A stretch of 64,000 bases of DNA from Bacteroidota bacterium (GCA_018262715.1 JADFDS010000011.1:227760-291759); one strand, 5' to 3'; shown: positions 17,942 to 27,217, counted from the first letter of the stretch. Program-made: numbers and translations. Notes: generated by a model not told the origin, from the sequence alone.

Positions 17942-18133
17942 TCAATTAATGTCGGCTCCTGGTAATATGTGTTGTCCGGTGGTTTCCTTATCAAAGTAAC
18001 TATACTCAATTTCCCCTATTATAAACTCACCAACAAGCCCGCCCACACCTTGACTTCCGGGTGATGAAACCTCCTGGTTTGGTGTGCCAGTCTGGTGGAC
18101 CGGCGCGCAAAAACCAGACGAAGCCAATGACAT
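17942..18133 (-). pseudogene. Remnant of a GLUG-motif surface protein
   Basis: GVGGLVGEFIIGEIEYSYFDKETTGQ matches the GGLVG...SY(W/F)D.ETSGQ pattern; no intact gene around it. Confidence 0.4.
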
Positions 18134-18160
18134 ATACCGACCTGTTATGCTGCGTGATTG

Positions 18161-18424
18161 TTACTTATCGTAGTGATATCGGCAGCTATAGATAAGTAAT
18201 TCATTTTCATTTACCTGATAAACTAATCTATGTTCATGGTCGATACGTCTTGACCATAACCCTGCCAGATCATATTTTAAAGGTTCAGGTTTGCCAATTC
18301 CAGAATGAGGTGTTGATTGAATGTCTTTTATTAAAGTGTTAATTTTCTTCAGAATCTTTCTATCCTCTGCTTGCCAGGACAGATAATCTTCCCAGGCATT
18401 TTTGGAAAAGGTAATCCTCTTCAT
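18161..18424 (-). CDS. yoeB: Txe/YoeB-family RNase toxin
   Basis: ITFSKNAWEDYLSWQAEDRKILKKINTLIKDI...GKPEPLKYDLAGLWSRRIDHEHRLVYQV...CRYHYDK. Confidence 0.92.
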   Translation of the reverse strand: MKRITFSKNAWEDYLSWQAEDRKILKKINTLIKDIQSTPHSGIGKPEPLKYDLAGLWSRRIDHEHRLVYQVNENELLIYSCRYHYDK

Positions 18425-18675
18425 TCTTCAATGAGATTGCCTTGGAAAGTTTTTCCAGATTGCATCTGTTCAATTGATTCGTAGAGTCTTTGAGCGTTCT
18501 TTTTTGAACTCAGCAGGTGTAATGTTTCCATAATAGAATTATACTCCTCCAGGGAGATCAATACAGCACCTTTTCCTGAACCACGTTTGATTATCAGGGT
18601 TTCATTGTTAAGTTCCACACTGTCAAGGTAGTCCTTAAGCTCTTTTCTGAATTCTGAATAGTTTGCTGCAATCAT
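18421..18675 (-). CDS. yefM: YefM/Phd-family antitoxin
   Basis: ANYSEFRKELKDYLDSVELNNETLIIKRGSGKGAVLISLEEYNSIMETLHLL; 4-bp overlap with the toxin gene. Confidence 0.92.
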   Translation of the reverse strand: MIAANYSEFRKELKDYLDSVELNNETLIIKRGSGKGAVLISLEEYNSIMETLHLLSSKKNAQRLYESIEQMQSGKTFQGNLIEE

Positions 18676-18710
18676 ACTTGAATTATTAAGATCTTGTTAG
18701 AGTACAAATA

Positions 18711-18728
18711 TACGTACTTAGATACGTA
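18711..18728. promoter_or_regulatory. Candidate YefM-YoeB operator: two TACGTA palindromes with 12-bp centre-to-centre spacing
   Basis: TACGTA at 18711-18716 and 18723-18728, 36 bp upstream of the antitoxin ATG. Confidence 0.5.
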
Positions 18729-18902
18729 ATTACAAATTTCGTGCAGAATATTTGTTCATGCAGCGTAACTTATTTATATGCTTACCAAAGATAAGCCAAA
18801 TACACCTAATATCAATGATAATGTATTATTTAGGATACAGCTGCTCGCCTTATTTGAAATTTCCGATTAGTAGAACTTATACCGGCTGTTCATTTCCATA
18901 GT

Positions 18903-19521
18903 CTAATTTCCTTCGATAAGAACAAAGTCATCTACGAGCAAAGGCAGTAGAGAATAGTTTTAATTGAGAACATAAGTGTTTTCCAAAGAATAAAAGAAAA
19001 AGTTACCAGTATCCGAGGGCTGAATTTCTTGTATCGTAGCATTTTTCTAATTATTCCCAGGGGAGACAGCCTTGACAAGTGAAAAGGCTTCATCCCAGGT
19101 TACTGGATCATAAACATATTCATAAAAAATGATGTAGTGGGTTACCATGTTTCCTTTTGCATTGATATGACCTACCCCGACATAAGGTACAGATGTAAGC
19201 GGGATCGAAATGCAGTCCGATATAAAAAAACCTCACCAGTTCCACTTTCCCAATCTAATCCTACACTTTCAACTTCCCCTTGAAAGACTCTTTTTTCCAA
19301 ACCGGAATGCCGTCTTTATAGTGGTACAATGAGTGGTAGGTTACTAATCCAACCAGCCAATCGATTTGTTCCCCGATTGATGTATAGACCGGAATATAAT
19401 ATCCATCCCAAACATAATCATTAGTAGAAGTTCCGTTCCCATTCTTGTCATTTTGGGCAAAAGGTTGGTTTATGCCAAAGCCTAATAAGAGGTATACAAT
19501 GATCAATGTTTTTGCTTTCAT
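18903..19521 (-). pseudogene. Degenerate secreted protein gene (MKAKTLIIVYLLLGFGINQPFAQ...)
   Basis: Signal peptide ORF stops at 19261, but coding-like sequence continues in another frame (SDCISIPLTSVPYVGVGHINAKGNMVTHYIIFYEYVYDPVTWDEAFSLVKAVSPGNN*KNATIQEIQPSDTGNFFFYSLENTYVLN*NYSLLPLLVDDFVLIEGN*), with in-frame TAG and TAA. Confidence 0.6.
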
Positions 19522-19583
19522 AGCTGAACAGTTTTGGTTAATACGAAATCTTTCAGAAAAGTTCTGCTTATATTTTGTGACAG

Positions 19584-19628
19584 ACTTTTCTATGCGTCCC
19601 AAAGATTGTTCGCAAAGGACCAAAATGA
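19584..19628 (-). promoter_or_regulatory. Shared upstream motif, copy D
   Basis: + strand acttttctatgcgtcccaaagattgttcgcaaaggaccaaaatga, 63 nt upstream of the pseudogene start at 19521. Confidence 0.6.
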
Positions 19629-19947
19629 AATAAAAATCCCCGGACCTGTCTGTATGTCCGGGGATGGTCATGTTGCAATCCTAAAATGAAATAATCATCA
19701 TATTGCCAGTCAAAAATATTTCCTGCCTGCTATAAAGTCAAGGTCATTCTGATTTGCTCTTTACTGGTTATGTCCTGTCACCGTTCACTGTAATTCTCAA
19801 CATTACCGGTGCTTCGAAGTTCTTGTGCAACTTCGTTCTTCTGATAAAGAACATTAAGGAAAAGGTTCTTCTTCCGGTGATACTGATATTACTGGTTGAT
19901 AATTACAAATTACTGAATTGTAAGCCGGAGAATACCAGTACATTACA

Positions 19948-19996
19948 GCTTATTCGGTGGACAAATTCAAGATTTGAAAATTGCCACCGAATAAGC
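19948..19996. repeat. Nested inverted repeat (large hairpin)
   Basis: GCTTATTCGGTGG (19948-19960) pairs perfectly with CCACCGAATAAGC (19984-19996); inner CAAAT/ATTTG pair in the loop. Confidence 0.8.
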
Positions 19997-20101
19997 CGCA
20001 CAGGTAGGTATATTGCGGTGTAGATGAAGGGAATGGATGAAAAAAAGAATCCTGCAAACATTTGATTTACAGGACTCCAATTTTGTAACTAATTGAATTT
20101 G

Positions 20102-20175
20102 TGGAGATAAGGGGAATCGAACCCCTGACCTTGTGACTGCCAGTCACACGCTCTAGCCAACTGAGCTATATCCCC
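20102..20175 (-). tRNA. tRNA-Ala (GGC)
   Basis: GGGGATATAGCTCAGTTGGCTAGAGCGTGTGACTGGCAGTCACAAGGTCAGGGGTTCGAATCCCCTTATCTCCA; anticodon loop CTGGCAG. Confidence 0.95.
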
Positions 20176-20325
20176 ATGCTTAAATGAACAACCCCGGTGC
20201 CGGACAAAAAACTCCAAACGCCCGGAGCGGTGCAAATATAGAAATTTTTTCGAAATCACTTCATAACCCACAGTCGGAGATCACAAACAATTTTGTAACT
20301 TTGAACTGCCTATAACAACATTACA

Positions 20326-21012
20326 ATGGAACCGAAGAAATCAGAAAAGGCAAACCTCGAGAACAAGAAATCCATGTTCATCCAGGTAGGCCTTATAGTT
20401 GCCCTTCTTGTCTGCCTCGGTGCAATGGAATGGACCAGCGGCCAGAAAAAAGATTCGGCCTTCGCCGGAATGACCGAGGAGGCAATCGAGGAGGAACAGA
20501 TCCCCGTAACGGAAGAAACTCCCCCCGAAGAGATGCCCCCGCCTGAAGTGACTGTCACTGACCTCTTCGAAATCGTCGAAGACGACGTGGTCATTGACAA
20601 TGAGGTGAAATTCGAGGATGATGAAACATCCGAAGACAAAGTGGTTGAAATTTACGCCCCTGTCCTCCAGGCAGAGGAGGAAGAGGTGGAAGAGGAAATA
20701 TTCGTCATCGTTGAAGATATGCCCAAATTCAAGGGCGGTGACATTAACAAGTTCCGCGAATGGGTCCAGAAACGGGTCCGCTACCCCGAACTGGCAGCCG
20801 AAAACGGAATCCAGGGAAGAGTATTCATCACCTTCGTGGTTGAGACAAACGGCAACGTCAGCAACGTTACAATCTCCCGCAGCGTCGACCAGCTCCTTGA
20901 CGAAGCCGCCAAGGAAGCAGTGATGGCATCACCCAAATGGGAACCCGGCATGCAGCGCGGCCGGCCGGTGAGGGTGAGATATTCAATCCCCATCATATTC
21001 CAGCTGCAATAA
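20326..21012 (+). CDS. Energy transducer TonB-like protein
   Basis: N-terminal TM, acidic/Pro linker, C-terminal TonB domain (VRYPELAAENGIQGRVFITFVVETNGNVSNVTISRSVDQLLDEAAKEAV...W.PG.QRGRPVRVRYSIPIIFQL). Confidence 0.9.
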   Translation: MEPKKSEKANLENKKSMFIQVGLIVALLVCLGAMEWTSGQKKDSAFAGMTEEAIEEEQIPVTEETPPEEMPPPEVTVTDLFEIVEDDVVIDNEVKFEDDETSEDKVVEIYAPVLQAEEEEVEEEIFVIVEDMPKFKGGDINKFREWVQKRVRYPELAAENGIQGRVFITFVVETNGNVSNVTISRSVDQLLDEAAKEAVMASPKWEPGMQRGRPVRVRYSIPIIFQLQ

Positions 21013-21035
21013 TCTGACGTAACCAGCGTTAAATA

Positions 21036-21072
21036 TAAACCCCGCCTTCAATAAGAACAGCGGGGTTTTTTA
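21036..21072 (+). terminator. Rho-independent terminator after tonB-like gene
   Basis: aaccccgc cttcaataagaaca gcggggtt tttt. Confidence 0.8.
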
Positions 21073-21083
21073 AATCCATTGTT

Positions 21084-22256
21084 ATGAAACGGACCATCGG
21101 AATCTTATTTGTTGCAGCCATGCTCATGTCAGGCTGCGGATCGTCAAAAAAACAGCTTGAGACCGGCAACTATGACGCGGCTATTAACAAAGCCGTGGCT
21201 GAACTCAGAAAAAAGCCCGACAGCGAGAAGGACATCGAAACCCTCGAACGGGCAATGAACATCGCCCTCGAACAGGACAACGAACGGATTCGTTTCCTGA
21301 AGATCGAAGGCAGAGCCAACGCCTGGGATGAGATCTATGTGATCTATAAAAAGATGAGCGACCGCCAGGCAGCTGTTCGTACCGTAACCCCTATCAGGTA
21401 CCAGGGGAGAAGCATCGAATGGCCTTACGTTGATTACATGCAGGAGATGGTCATCGCAAAGAAGAAGGCAGCGGACTTCTACTACGCTCACGGCCAGGAA
21501 CTGATGAAAAACAACACCAAGGACTCATACCGCCAGGCATACGCCGAATTTGCCCGCGCCAGGGAATATGTGGGTGATTACCCGAATATTGACCAGATGA
21601 TGCAGGAATCACATTACCTCGGCATCAGCCGGGCCTGGGTAACAGTCAAAAACTATTCTGTCATTAAATTTCCCGAGGAGTTCGAGAAGGAACTGCTGGC
21701 CCTCGACCTGCCACGGCTAAACAGCGAATGGGTGGAATACTACACCACCATACCGAACAATGATACCCAGATCGATTACCAGATCAATATCAACCTTCGC
21801 ACCATAGCTGTCAGTCCCGACAGGCAGTTCCAGCGCGATACCCTTATGAAGGCAACGGTTGAGGACGGCTTTGACTATGTCAAGGACACCAGGGGCAACG
21901 TGATGAAGGATTCGCTTGGCAATGACATCAAGGTAAAGAAGTTCAGGGAGCTTCAGTGCGCCCTCATCCAGACGGTACAGGTCAAGGAATGTGTCATACA
22001 GGGCGATGTTGAGATGCTTTCTCTCTATCCCGAACGTACCATTAAAAAGGAGCCTATCGGAGCAAGGTCAGATTTTGAACATATCTCAGCCAGGGCAATA
22101 GGCGACGTAAATGCACTGTCAGCGGAGCAGAAGAAAATGCTGCAGTCACAGCCGGTTCAGTTCCCTCTGGATATAGACATGGTCATTATGTGCAGCGAAA
22201 ATCTTAAGACTGCCATCAGGGGCTTCATGGAGGCCAACAGGAGGTATATTAACTAG
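21084..22256 (+). CDS. Hypothetical lipoprotein
   Basis: MKRTIGILFVAAMLMSGCGSSKKQLETGNYDAAINKAV; lipobox MSGC; no family assigned. Confidence 0.75.
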   Translation: MKRTIGILFVAAMLMSGCGSSKKQLETGNYDAAINKAVAELRKKPDSEKDIETLERAMNIALEQDNERIRFLKIEGRANAWDEIYVIYKKMSDRQAAVRTVTPIRYQGRSIEWPYVDYMQEMVIAKKKAADFYYAHGQELMKNNTKDSYRQAYAEFARAREYVGDYPNIDQMMQESHYLGISRAWVTVKNYSVIKFPEEFEKELLALDLPRLNSEWVEYYTTIPNNDTQIDYQININLRTIAVSPDRQFQRDTLMKATVEDGFDYVKDTRGNVMKDSLGNDIKVKKFRELQCALIQTVQVKECVIQGDVEMLSLYPERTIKKEPIGARSDFEHISARAIGDVNALSAEQKKMLQSQPVQFPLDIDMVIMCSENLKTAIRGFMEANRRYIN

Positions 22257-22272
22257 ATTGTATTATTTTTGA

Positions 22273-22306
22273 CGCCCCGGCCCTGAAAGACCGGGGCGGT
22301 TTCTTT
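22273..22306 (+). terminator. Rho-independent terminator
   Basis: cgccccgg ccctgaaaga ccggggcg gtttcttt. Confidence 0.75.
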
Positions 22307-22438
22307 CCGTCACTTTTGTTACGGTATGACAGCCGCCCTAAGGCTACTGAGTCAGGGGAGCTCTTACCGGCTGCATAAGCCGGAAGAGCAGGGAATAATA
22401 CTAACTGAATAACCTTCTGAAAAATAGAAAGAGCGGTA

Positions 22439-23611
22439 TTGATAGGGGTCATCACCCCGGAGATCAGCGAGGCCAGCGCCCGCGATTACCTTGACGAGCT
22501 TGCGTTCCTGGCAGAGACGGCCGGAGCCGTGCCGGTCAGGAAGTTCCTGCAGCGCGTTGAACATCCCAATCCAAGAACCTTTGTCAACAAGGGGAAGATA
22601 GAGGAGATAGCTGCCTTTATTGCTGCCGGTGAGATCACACTCGCAATCTTTGACGATGAGCTCACCCCAAGCCAGATACGCAATATTGAAAAGGATCTCA
22701 ACTGCCGCATCATCGACCGCACCAACCTCATACTTGACATTTTTGCGGGAAGGGCCCGTACCTCGCATGCCCGAACCCAGGTGGAGCTGGCTCAGTACCA
22801 GTACCTTCTCCCGAGACTCACCGGCATGTGGACTCACCTCGAACGGCAGCGGGGAGGTATCGGATTGCGAGGACCGGGTGAGACTGAGATTGAGACCGAC
22901 CGCCGTATCATCCGTGACAAGATCACGAAGCTCAAGGAGCAGCTCAAGAAGATCGACACCCAGATGAACACCCGCCGCAAGGGGAGGGAAAAAATGGTCA
23001 GGGTTGCCCTTGTCGGTTATACCAACGTCGGGAAATCGACCCTGATGAACCAGATCAGCAAGACTGACCTGTTTGCGGAAAACAAGCTCTTTGCCACTCT
23101 TGACACCACAGTGAGGAAGGTGGTGCTGGGCAACCTGCCATTCCTGCTTTCTGACACGGTGGGTTTCATCCGTAAGCTGCCGCATGACCTGGTGGAGTCG
23201 TTCAAGTCAACCCTCGACGAGGTCAGGGAGGCCGACCTGCTGCTTCATGTCACTGATATTTCTCATCCCGGTTTCGAAGAGCAGTTGGCTGTGGTGAATG
23301 CCACCCTCCGGGAACTGGGGTCGCTCAACAAGCCGACTATTCTTGTCTTCAACAAGACAGACCTGTTCACTTTCACCCGGAAGGATGAAGATGATCTTAC
23401 CCCGTTGAAGCGCGAGAACCTGTCGCTCGAAGACCTGAAGAAGACATGGATGGCGGGTGCTGCTGACCAGCAGACAGTATTCATCTCAGCCAAAAAGCGT
23501 GATAATCTTGATGAGCTGAGGCGGATGCTGTACGCGGAGGTAAAAAAGATTCACGTAAAGCGTTACCCCTACAATGATTTCCTGTTTGAGTCTGAGGAGC
23601 CTGTCATTTAA
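22439..23611 (+). CDS. hflX: GTPase HflX
   Basis: VITPEISEASARDYLDELAFLAETAGAVPVRKFLQR...GGIGLRGPGETEIETDRR...ALVGYTNVGKSTLMN...DTVGFIRKLPHDLVESFKSTLDE; TTG start at 22439 (no upstream in-frame ATG before the stop at 22418). Confidence 0.93.
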   Translation: MIGVITPEISEASARDYLDELAFLAETAGAVPVRKFLQRVEHPNPRTFVNKGKIEEIAAFIAAGEITLAIFDDELTPSQIRNIEKDLNCRIIDRTNLILDIFAGRARTSHARTQVELAQYQYLLPRLTGMWTHLERQRGGIGLRGPGETEIETDRRIIRDKITKLKEQLKKIDTQMNTRRKGREKMVRVALVGYTNVGKSTLMNQISKTDLFAENKLFATLDTTVRKVVLGNLPFLLSDTVGFIRKLPHDLVESFKSTLDEVREADLLLHVTDISHPGFEEQLAVVNATLRELGSLNKPTILVFNKTDLFTFTRKDEDDLTPLKRENLSLEDLKKTWMAGAADQQTVFISAKKRDNLDELRRMLYAEVKKIHVKRYPYNDFLFESEEPVI

Positions 23612-24596
23612 TCAGGTTCGCAGACATCATGTATTCAGCTATCTGAACCGCGTTGGTTGCAGCGCCCTTGCGTATGTTATCAGCCACAACCCACATGTTG
23701 AGGGTCTTCTCCTGCGAGAAATCGCGCCTGATGCGTCCCACAAACACCTCGTCATGGTCATGAGCCGTGAGCGGCATGGGGTACTTGTTCTGTGAGGGAT
23801 CATCATACAGCACCACACCGGGGGTTGAGGCAAGCAGCGCTCTCACCCTGTCAAGGTCGAATTCGCGGGCAAACTCAATGTTTACAGACTCTGAATGCCC
23901 TCCCGTCACCGGGACTCTTACGGCCGTGGCGGTGACCCGTATCTCTTCATCGTTCAGTATCTTGCGTGTTTCGTTCACCAGCTTCATCTCCTCCTTCGTG
24001 TAGCCGTTGTCAAGGAAGACGTCGCACTGTGGTATACAGTTAAGGTCGATGGGGTAGGGATATGCCATTTCACCGCTCAGCCCGCGTCTCTCGTTTTCAA
24101 GCTGTGTCTTGGCCCTGATGCCGGTGCCGGTCACTGACTGGTAGGTTGAGATCACAAGCCGCCTTATGCCGTACTCCCTGTGAAGGGGAGCGATGGCCAT
24201 CAGCATCTGTATGGTAGAGCAATTGGGATTGGCAATAATGCGGGTTGCTGAAGTGATTGCAGCAGCGTTTATTTCGGGTACCACCAGCGGTATACCCTTC
24301 TCCATTCTCCATGCGGAAGAGTTGTCAATTACCGTGGTGCCATTTTCGGCGAAGACAGGAGCCCACTCCTTTGAAACCGATGCACCGGCGGAGAACAGCG
24401 CCACGTCAGGAACAGCCTCAACGGCTTCCATCACGCTAACCACCTTTGCCGGTTTGCCCCTGAATATCACCTCCTTGCCGGCTGAACGCTCCGATGCTGC
24501 CGGAAAAAGCCTGTCAACCGGAAATTGTCTCTCTTCGAGAACTTTCAGCATCATTCTGCCAACCATCCCGGTTGCACCGACAACTGCTACTTTCAT
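23604..24596 (-). CDS. asd: Aspartate-semialdehyde dehydrogenase
   Basis: MKVAVVGATGMVGRMMLKVLEERQFPV...NPNCSTIQMLMAIAPLH; start at internal Met 24596. Confidence 0.93.
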   Translation of the reverse strand: MKVAVVGATGMVGRMMLKVLEERQFPVDRLFPAASERSAGKEVIFRGKPAKVVSVMEAVEAVPDVALFSAGASVSKEWAPVFAENGTTVIDNSSAWRMEKGIPLVVPEINAAAITSATRIIANPNCSTIQMLMAIAPLHREYGIRRLVISTYQSVTGTGIRAKTQLENERRGLSGEMAYPYPIDLNCIPQCDVFLDNGYTKEEMKLVNETRKILNDEEIRVTATAVRVPVTGGHSESVNIEFAREFDLDRVRALLASTPGVVLYDDPSQNKYPMPLTAHDHDEVFVGRIRRDFSQEKTLNMWVVADNIRKGAATNAVQIAEYMMSANLIK

Positions 24597-24676
24597 TTCT
24601 TTCGTTTTTAAAAAAATTGTACGAACTTTATAAAGAGAAAAGTGCGACAAATTTAATCGTTTTTTAGTCCCGCTGC

Positions 24677-26377
24677 ATGAAAAAGATTATACTGTTGCCG
24701 CTATTGCCATTGTATCTGTCTGTTACGGCACAGACCGGCAGTGCTGCCTTTCCTTTCCCGGTCACAGGCGGCATTGTCATTTCCGAGATAATGGCCGATC
24801 CCACCCCGTCACGAGGCCTGCCTGAACGCGAGTATCTCGAGATATTCAGCCTGAGCAGGGATACCCTCGAACTTAAGGGGATCATGCTCATCGCAGGGAA
24901 TGACACTGCGTATCTTCCTGAAGGTGTGGCCGCTCCCGGAGAGCTGATCATACTGTGTTCCACCGGAAGCAGGGCTGACCTTCTTCCGTTTGGAAGGGTC
25001 ATGGCTGTGAAATCGTTCCCTTCGCTGAATGACGCCGGGGAGCTGATAGCCCTGCGTACCCCTGGCGGCTCCCTGGTACATTCGGTCAGCTACAGCCCGG
25101 AGTTCCTGGGTGACGGACCCCGCTCAGGCGGAGGCTGGTCAGCAGAGCTCACCGACACTGACAATCCGTTCCACGAGCCTGATGCCTGGAGTCCCTCGAC
25201 GGATCCATCAGGAGGCACACCGGGAAGGGTAAATTCAACCGTCACGGCAGTTGCAGACACGAGATGCCCTTCGGTAATCGCTGCCTGGCCTCAAACGCCC
25301 GGGGTGGTGGCAGTGCTTTTTGACGAAACAATTATCCTGGAGGAATCCGGGCCATGGCTGGCCGACGGCATTGAGACCATGCCTGCATTATCAGGCGATC
25401 CCGCTGACCGCACCCTTCTTGTGACCCTGGCAGGGGAGATTGACCCGGGTACTGTTCTGACCCTGCAGATCCCCCCGGGGCTGACCGACTTTGCCGGGAA
25501 TCAGCCCTGTACAGGCGATATCAGAACAGGTCTTCCTTCTGGTCCTGCGCCGGGTGAGATCATGTTCAATGAGCTAATGCCTGACCCTTCCCCCGGATGC
25601 AGTGAATACATGGAGCTGTTCAACAATTCGGGGAAGATATTTGACCTGTCCGCCCTGTTGCTTGCCGGAAGCAGCAAGGGGGCGGCAACGGCCATTACCG
25701 GCCTGCATCGTCAGCTTCTTCCCGGAGCTTTTGTGGCTCTCACTACAGGTAGGGAGGATTTCGCTTCGGTCTACCCCTGTGCCGATGAAAAGTCAGTGTT
25801 CCGGGCTGATCGGCTGCCTGCGCTGCCTGATGACGGCGGCACCCTGGTGCTCTATGACAGGAGCCTCAACGTCATCGACCGGGTCGACTTCAGTCCCGGC
25901 ATGCATATGATCTTTCTTTCAGGAACCGAAGGGGTGGCGCTAGAGAAAGTCTCACCCGGCATGCCATCTGATGTTGCGTCCGGCTGGCATTCAGCCTCCG
26001 GCGTATGTGGTTTCGGCACTCCGGGAGCGCCAAATTCAGTTTTAACCGGAGATACAGGTGAATCAGGCGGTCTCTCCCTCTCTACAGGCAGGATTTCGCC
26101 TGACGGCGACGGATTTGAGGATGTGATCTCGGTGGGTGTTTTCCCGGGAGGGGAGGGGAATGTCATTACTGTGACGGTATTCACTGACCGGGGTTATCCG
26201 GTAAGGCGGCTGGCTGAGAAGGTCACTGCTGATGCAGGAGCACAGTTCGTCTGGGACGGGGTGTCGGACAGCGGTGCCAGGCTGCCGGCAGGATTATACA
26301 TGATAATTGCTGAGTCATTCAATACTGCCGGCTCATCGCGCAGGTGGAAAAAGGTATGTGCCCTGCTTTACAGGTAA
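24677..26377 (+). CDS. Lamin-tail-domain (two LTD) secreted protein with gliding-motility/CHU_C-like C-terminus
   Basis: GGIVISEIMADPTPSRGLPEREYLEIFSLS and IMFNELMPDPSPGCSEYMELFNNSGK; FlgD-like FVWDGVSDSGARLPAGLYMIIAES. Confidence 0.8.
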   Translation: MKKIILLPLLPLYLSVTAQTGSAAFPFPVTGGIVISEIMADPTPSRGLPEREYLEIFSLSRDTLELKGIMLIAGNDTAYLPEGVAAPGELIILCSTGSRADLLPFGRVMAVKSFPSLNDAGELIALRTPGGSLVHSVSYSPEFLGDGPRSGGGWSAELTDTDNPFHEPDAWSPSTDPSGGTPGRVNSTVTAVADTRCPSVIAAWPQTPGVVAVLFDETIILEESGPWLADGIETMPALSGDPADRTLLVTLAGEIDPGTVLTLQIPPGLTDFAGNQPCTGDIRTGLPSGPAPGEIMFNELMPDPSPGCSEYMELFNNSGKIFDLSALLLAGSSKGAATAITGLHRQLLPGAFVALTTGREDFASVYPCADEKSVFRADRLPALPDDGGTLVLYDRSLNVIDRVDFSPGMHMIFLSGTEGVALEKVSPGMPSDVASGWHSASGVCGFGTPGAPNSVLTGDTGESGGLSLSTGRISPDGDGFEDVISVGVFPGGEGNVITVTVFTDRGYPVRRLAEKVTADAGAQFVWDGVSDSGARLPAGLYMIIAESFNTAGSSRRWKKVCALLYR

Positions 26378-26407
26378 CAGTAATACAATCAATGACATAT
26401 TTGCAGA

Positions 26408-27217
26408 TCAGAGAGCTGCGATGAGCTCTTTCATGATCCTTGTCATCTTCTCTTCGCTGTGTTCTGCCGCTGCCTGGACCGATTCATGAGTGGTGTACTC
26501 GATCTTCCCTTCAACGCCCAGGTCTGTGATTATGCTGACGGCAAACACCGGGATGCTCATATGCCTGGCAGTGATAACCTCCGGCACTGTTGACATACCA
26601 ACTGCGTCTGCCCCGATGATCCGGAAGAACCTGTATTCGGCAGGAGTCTCAAAAGTCGGGCCTGTGGTCGAGAGATATACTCCACTGGTGACAGGTATAT
26701 TCAGTCCTGTGGCAATCGCCTTTGCCTTCTCAATGAGCTTTTTGTCATAGGGTTCACTCATATCCGGGAAGCGGGGACCGATGCGGTCATCATTGGGGCC
26801 GATCAACGGATTGTCAACAAGGCATATATGATCGTCTATTATCATGATATCGCCAATCCTGAAGTTCGGGTTGACTCCACCTGCTGCATTGGAGAGGAAC
26901 AGCGCCCTGATGCCCAGTTCCTTCATGACCCTGATGGGGAATGTAACCTGTTCGGAGCCGTATCCCTCGTAATAATGAAAGCGTCCCTTCATGGCAACCA
27001 CCTTCTTGCCACCGAAATCGCCATAGATGAGCTTGCCGGCATGGCCCTGAACCGTTGAAACGGGAAAATCGGGAATATCCTTGTAGGGGATTTCAACCTG
27101 GATGTCAATCTCTGCCGTCAGACCGCCCAGTCCTGTTCCTAAAACAATGCCGGCATCAGGATCCTTAATCCCTTTTGAAGCCAGGAATTCAGCGGTTTTG
27201 ATAATCTTTTCCAGCAT
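26408..27217 (-). CDS. punA: Purine-nucleoside phosphorylase
   Basis: VLGTGLGGLTAEI...VQGHAGKLIYGDFGGKKVVAMKGRFHYYEGY...FLSNAAGGVNP. Confidence 0.93.
   Translation of the reverse strand: MLEKIIKTAEFLASKGIKDPDAGIVLGTGLGGLTAEIDIQVEIPYKDIPDFPVSTVQGHAGKLIYGDFGGKKVVAMKGRFHYYEGYGSEQVTFPIRVMKELGIRALFLSNAAGGVNPNFRIGDIMIIDDHICLVDNPLIGPNDDRIGPRFPDMSEPYDKKLIEKAKAIATGLNIPVTSGVYLSTTGPTFETPAEYRFFRIIGADAVGMSTVPEVITARHMSIPVFAVSIITDLGVEGKIEYTTHESVQAAAEHSEEKMTRIMKELIAAL

Noticed and set aside
20045-20078. Partial match (ATCCTGCAAACAT) to the terminator stem at 9543-9575
   Set aside because: Shared 13 bp but different loop and imperfect stem; could be chance or terminator convergence, not enough to call a repeat family.
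17942-20175. Integrated mobile element at tRNA-Ala
   Set aside because: No integrase, transposase or duplicated tRNA end seen; kept only as a decaying accessory region.
22364-23185. 273-aa minus-strand ORF
   Set aside because: Lies antisense to hflX, whose GTPase motifs are unambiguous; shadow ORF from GC-rich codon usage.
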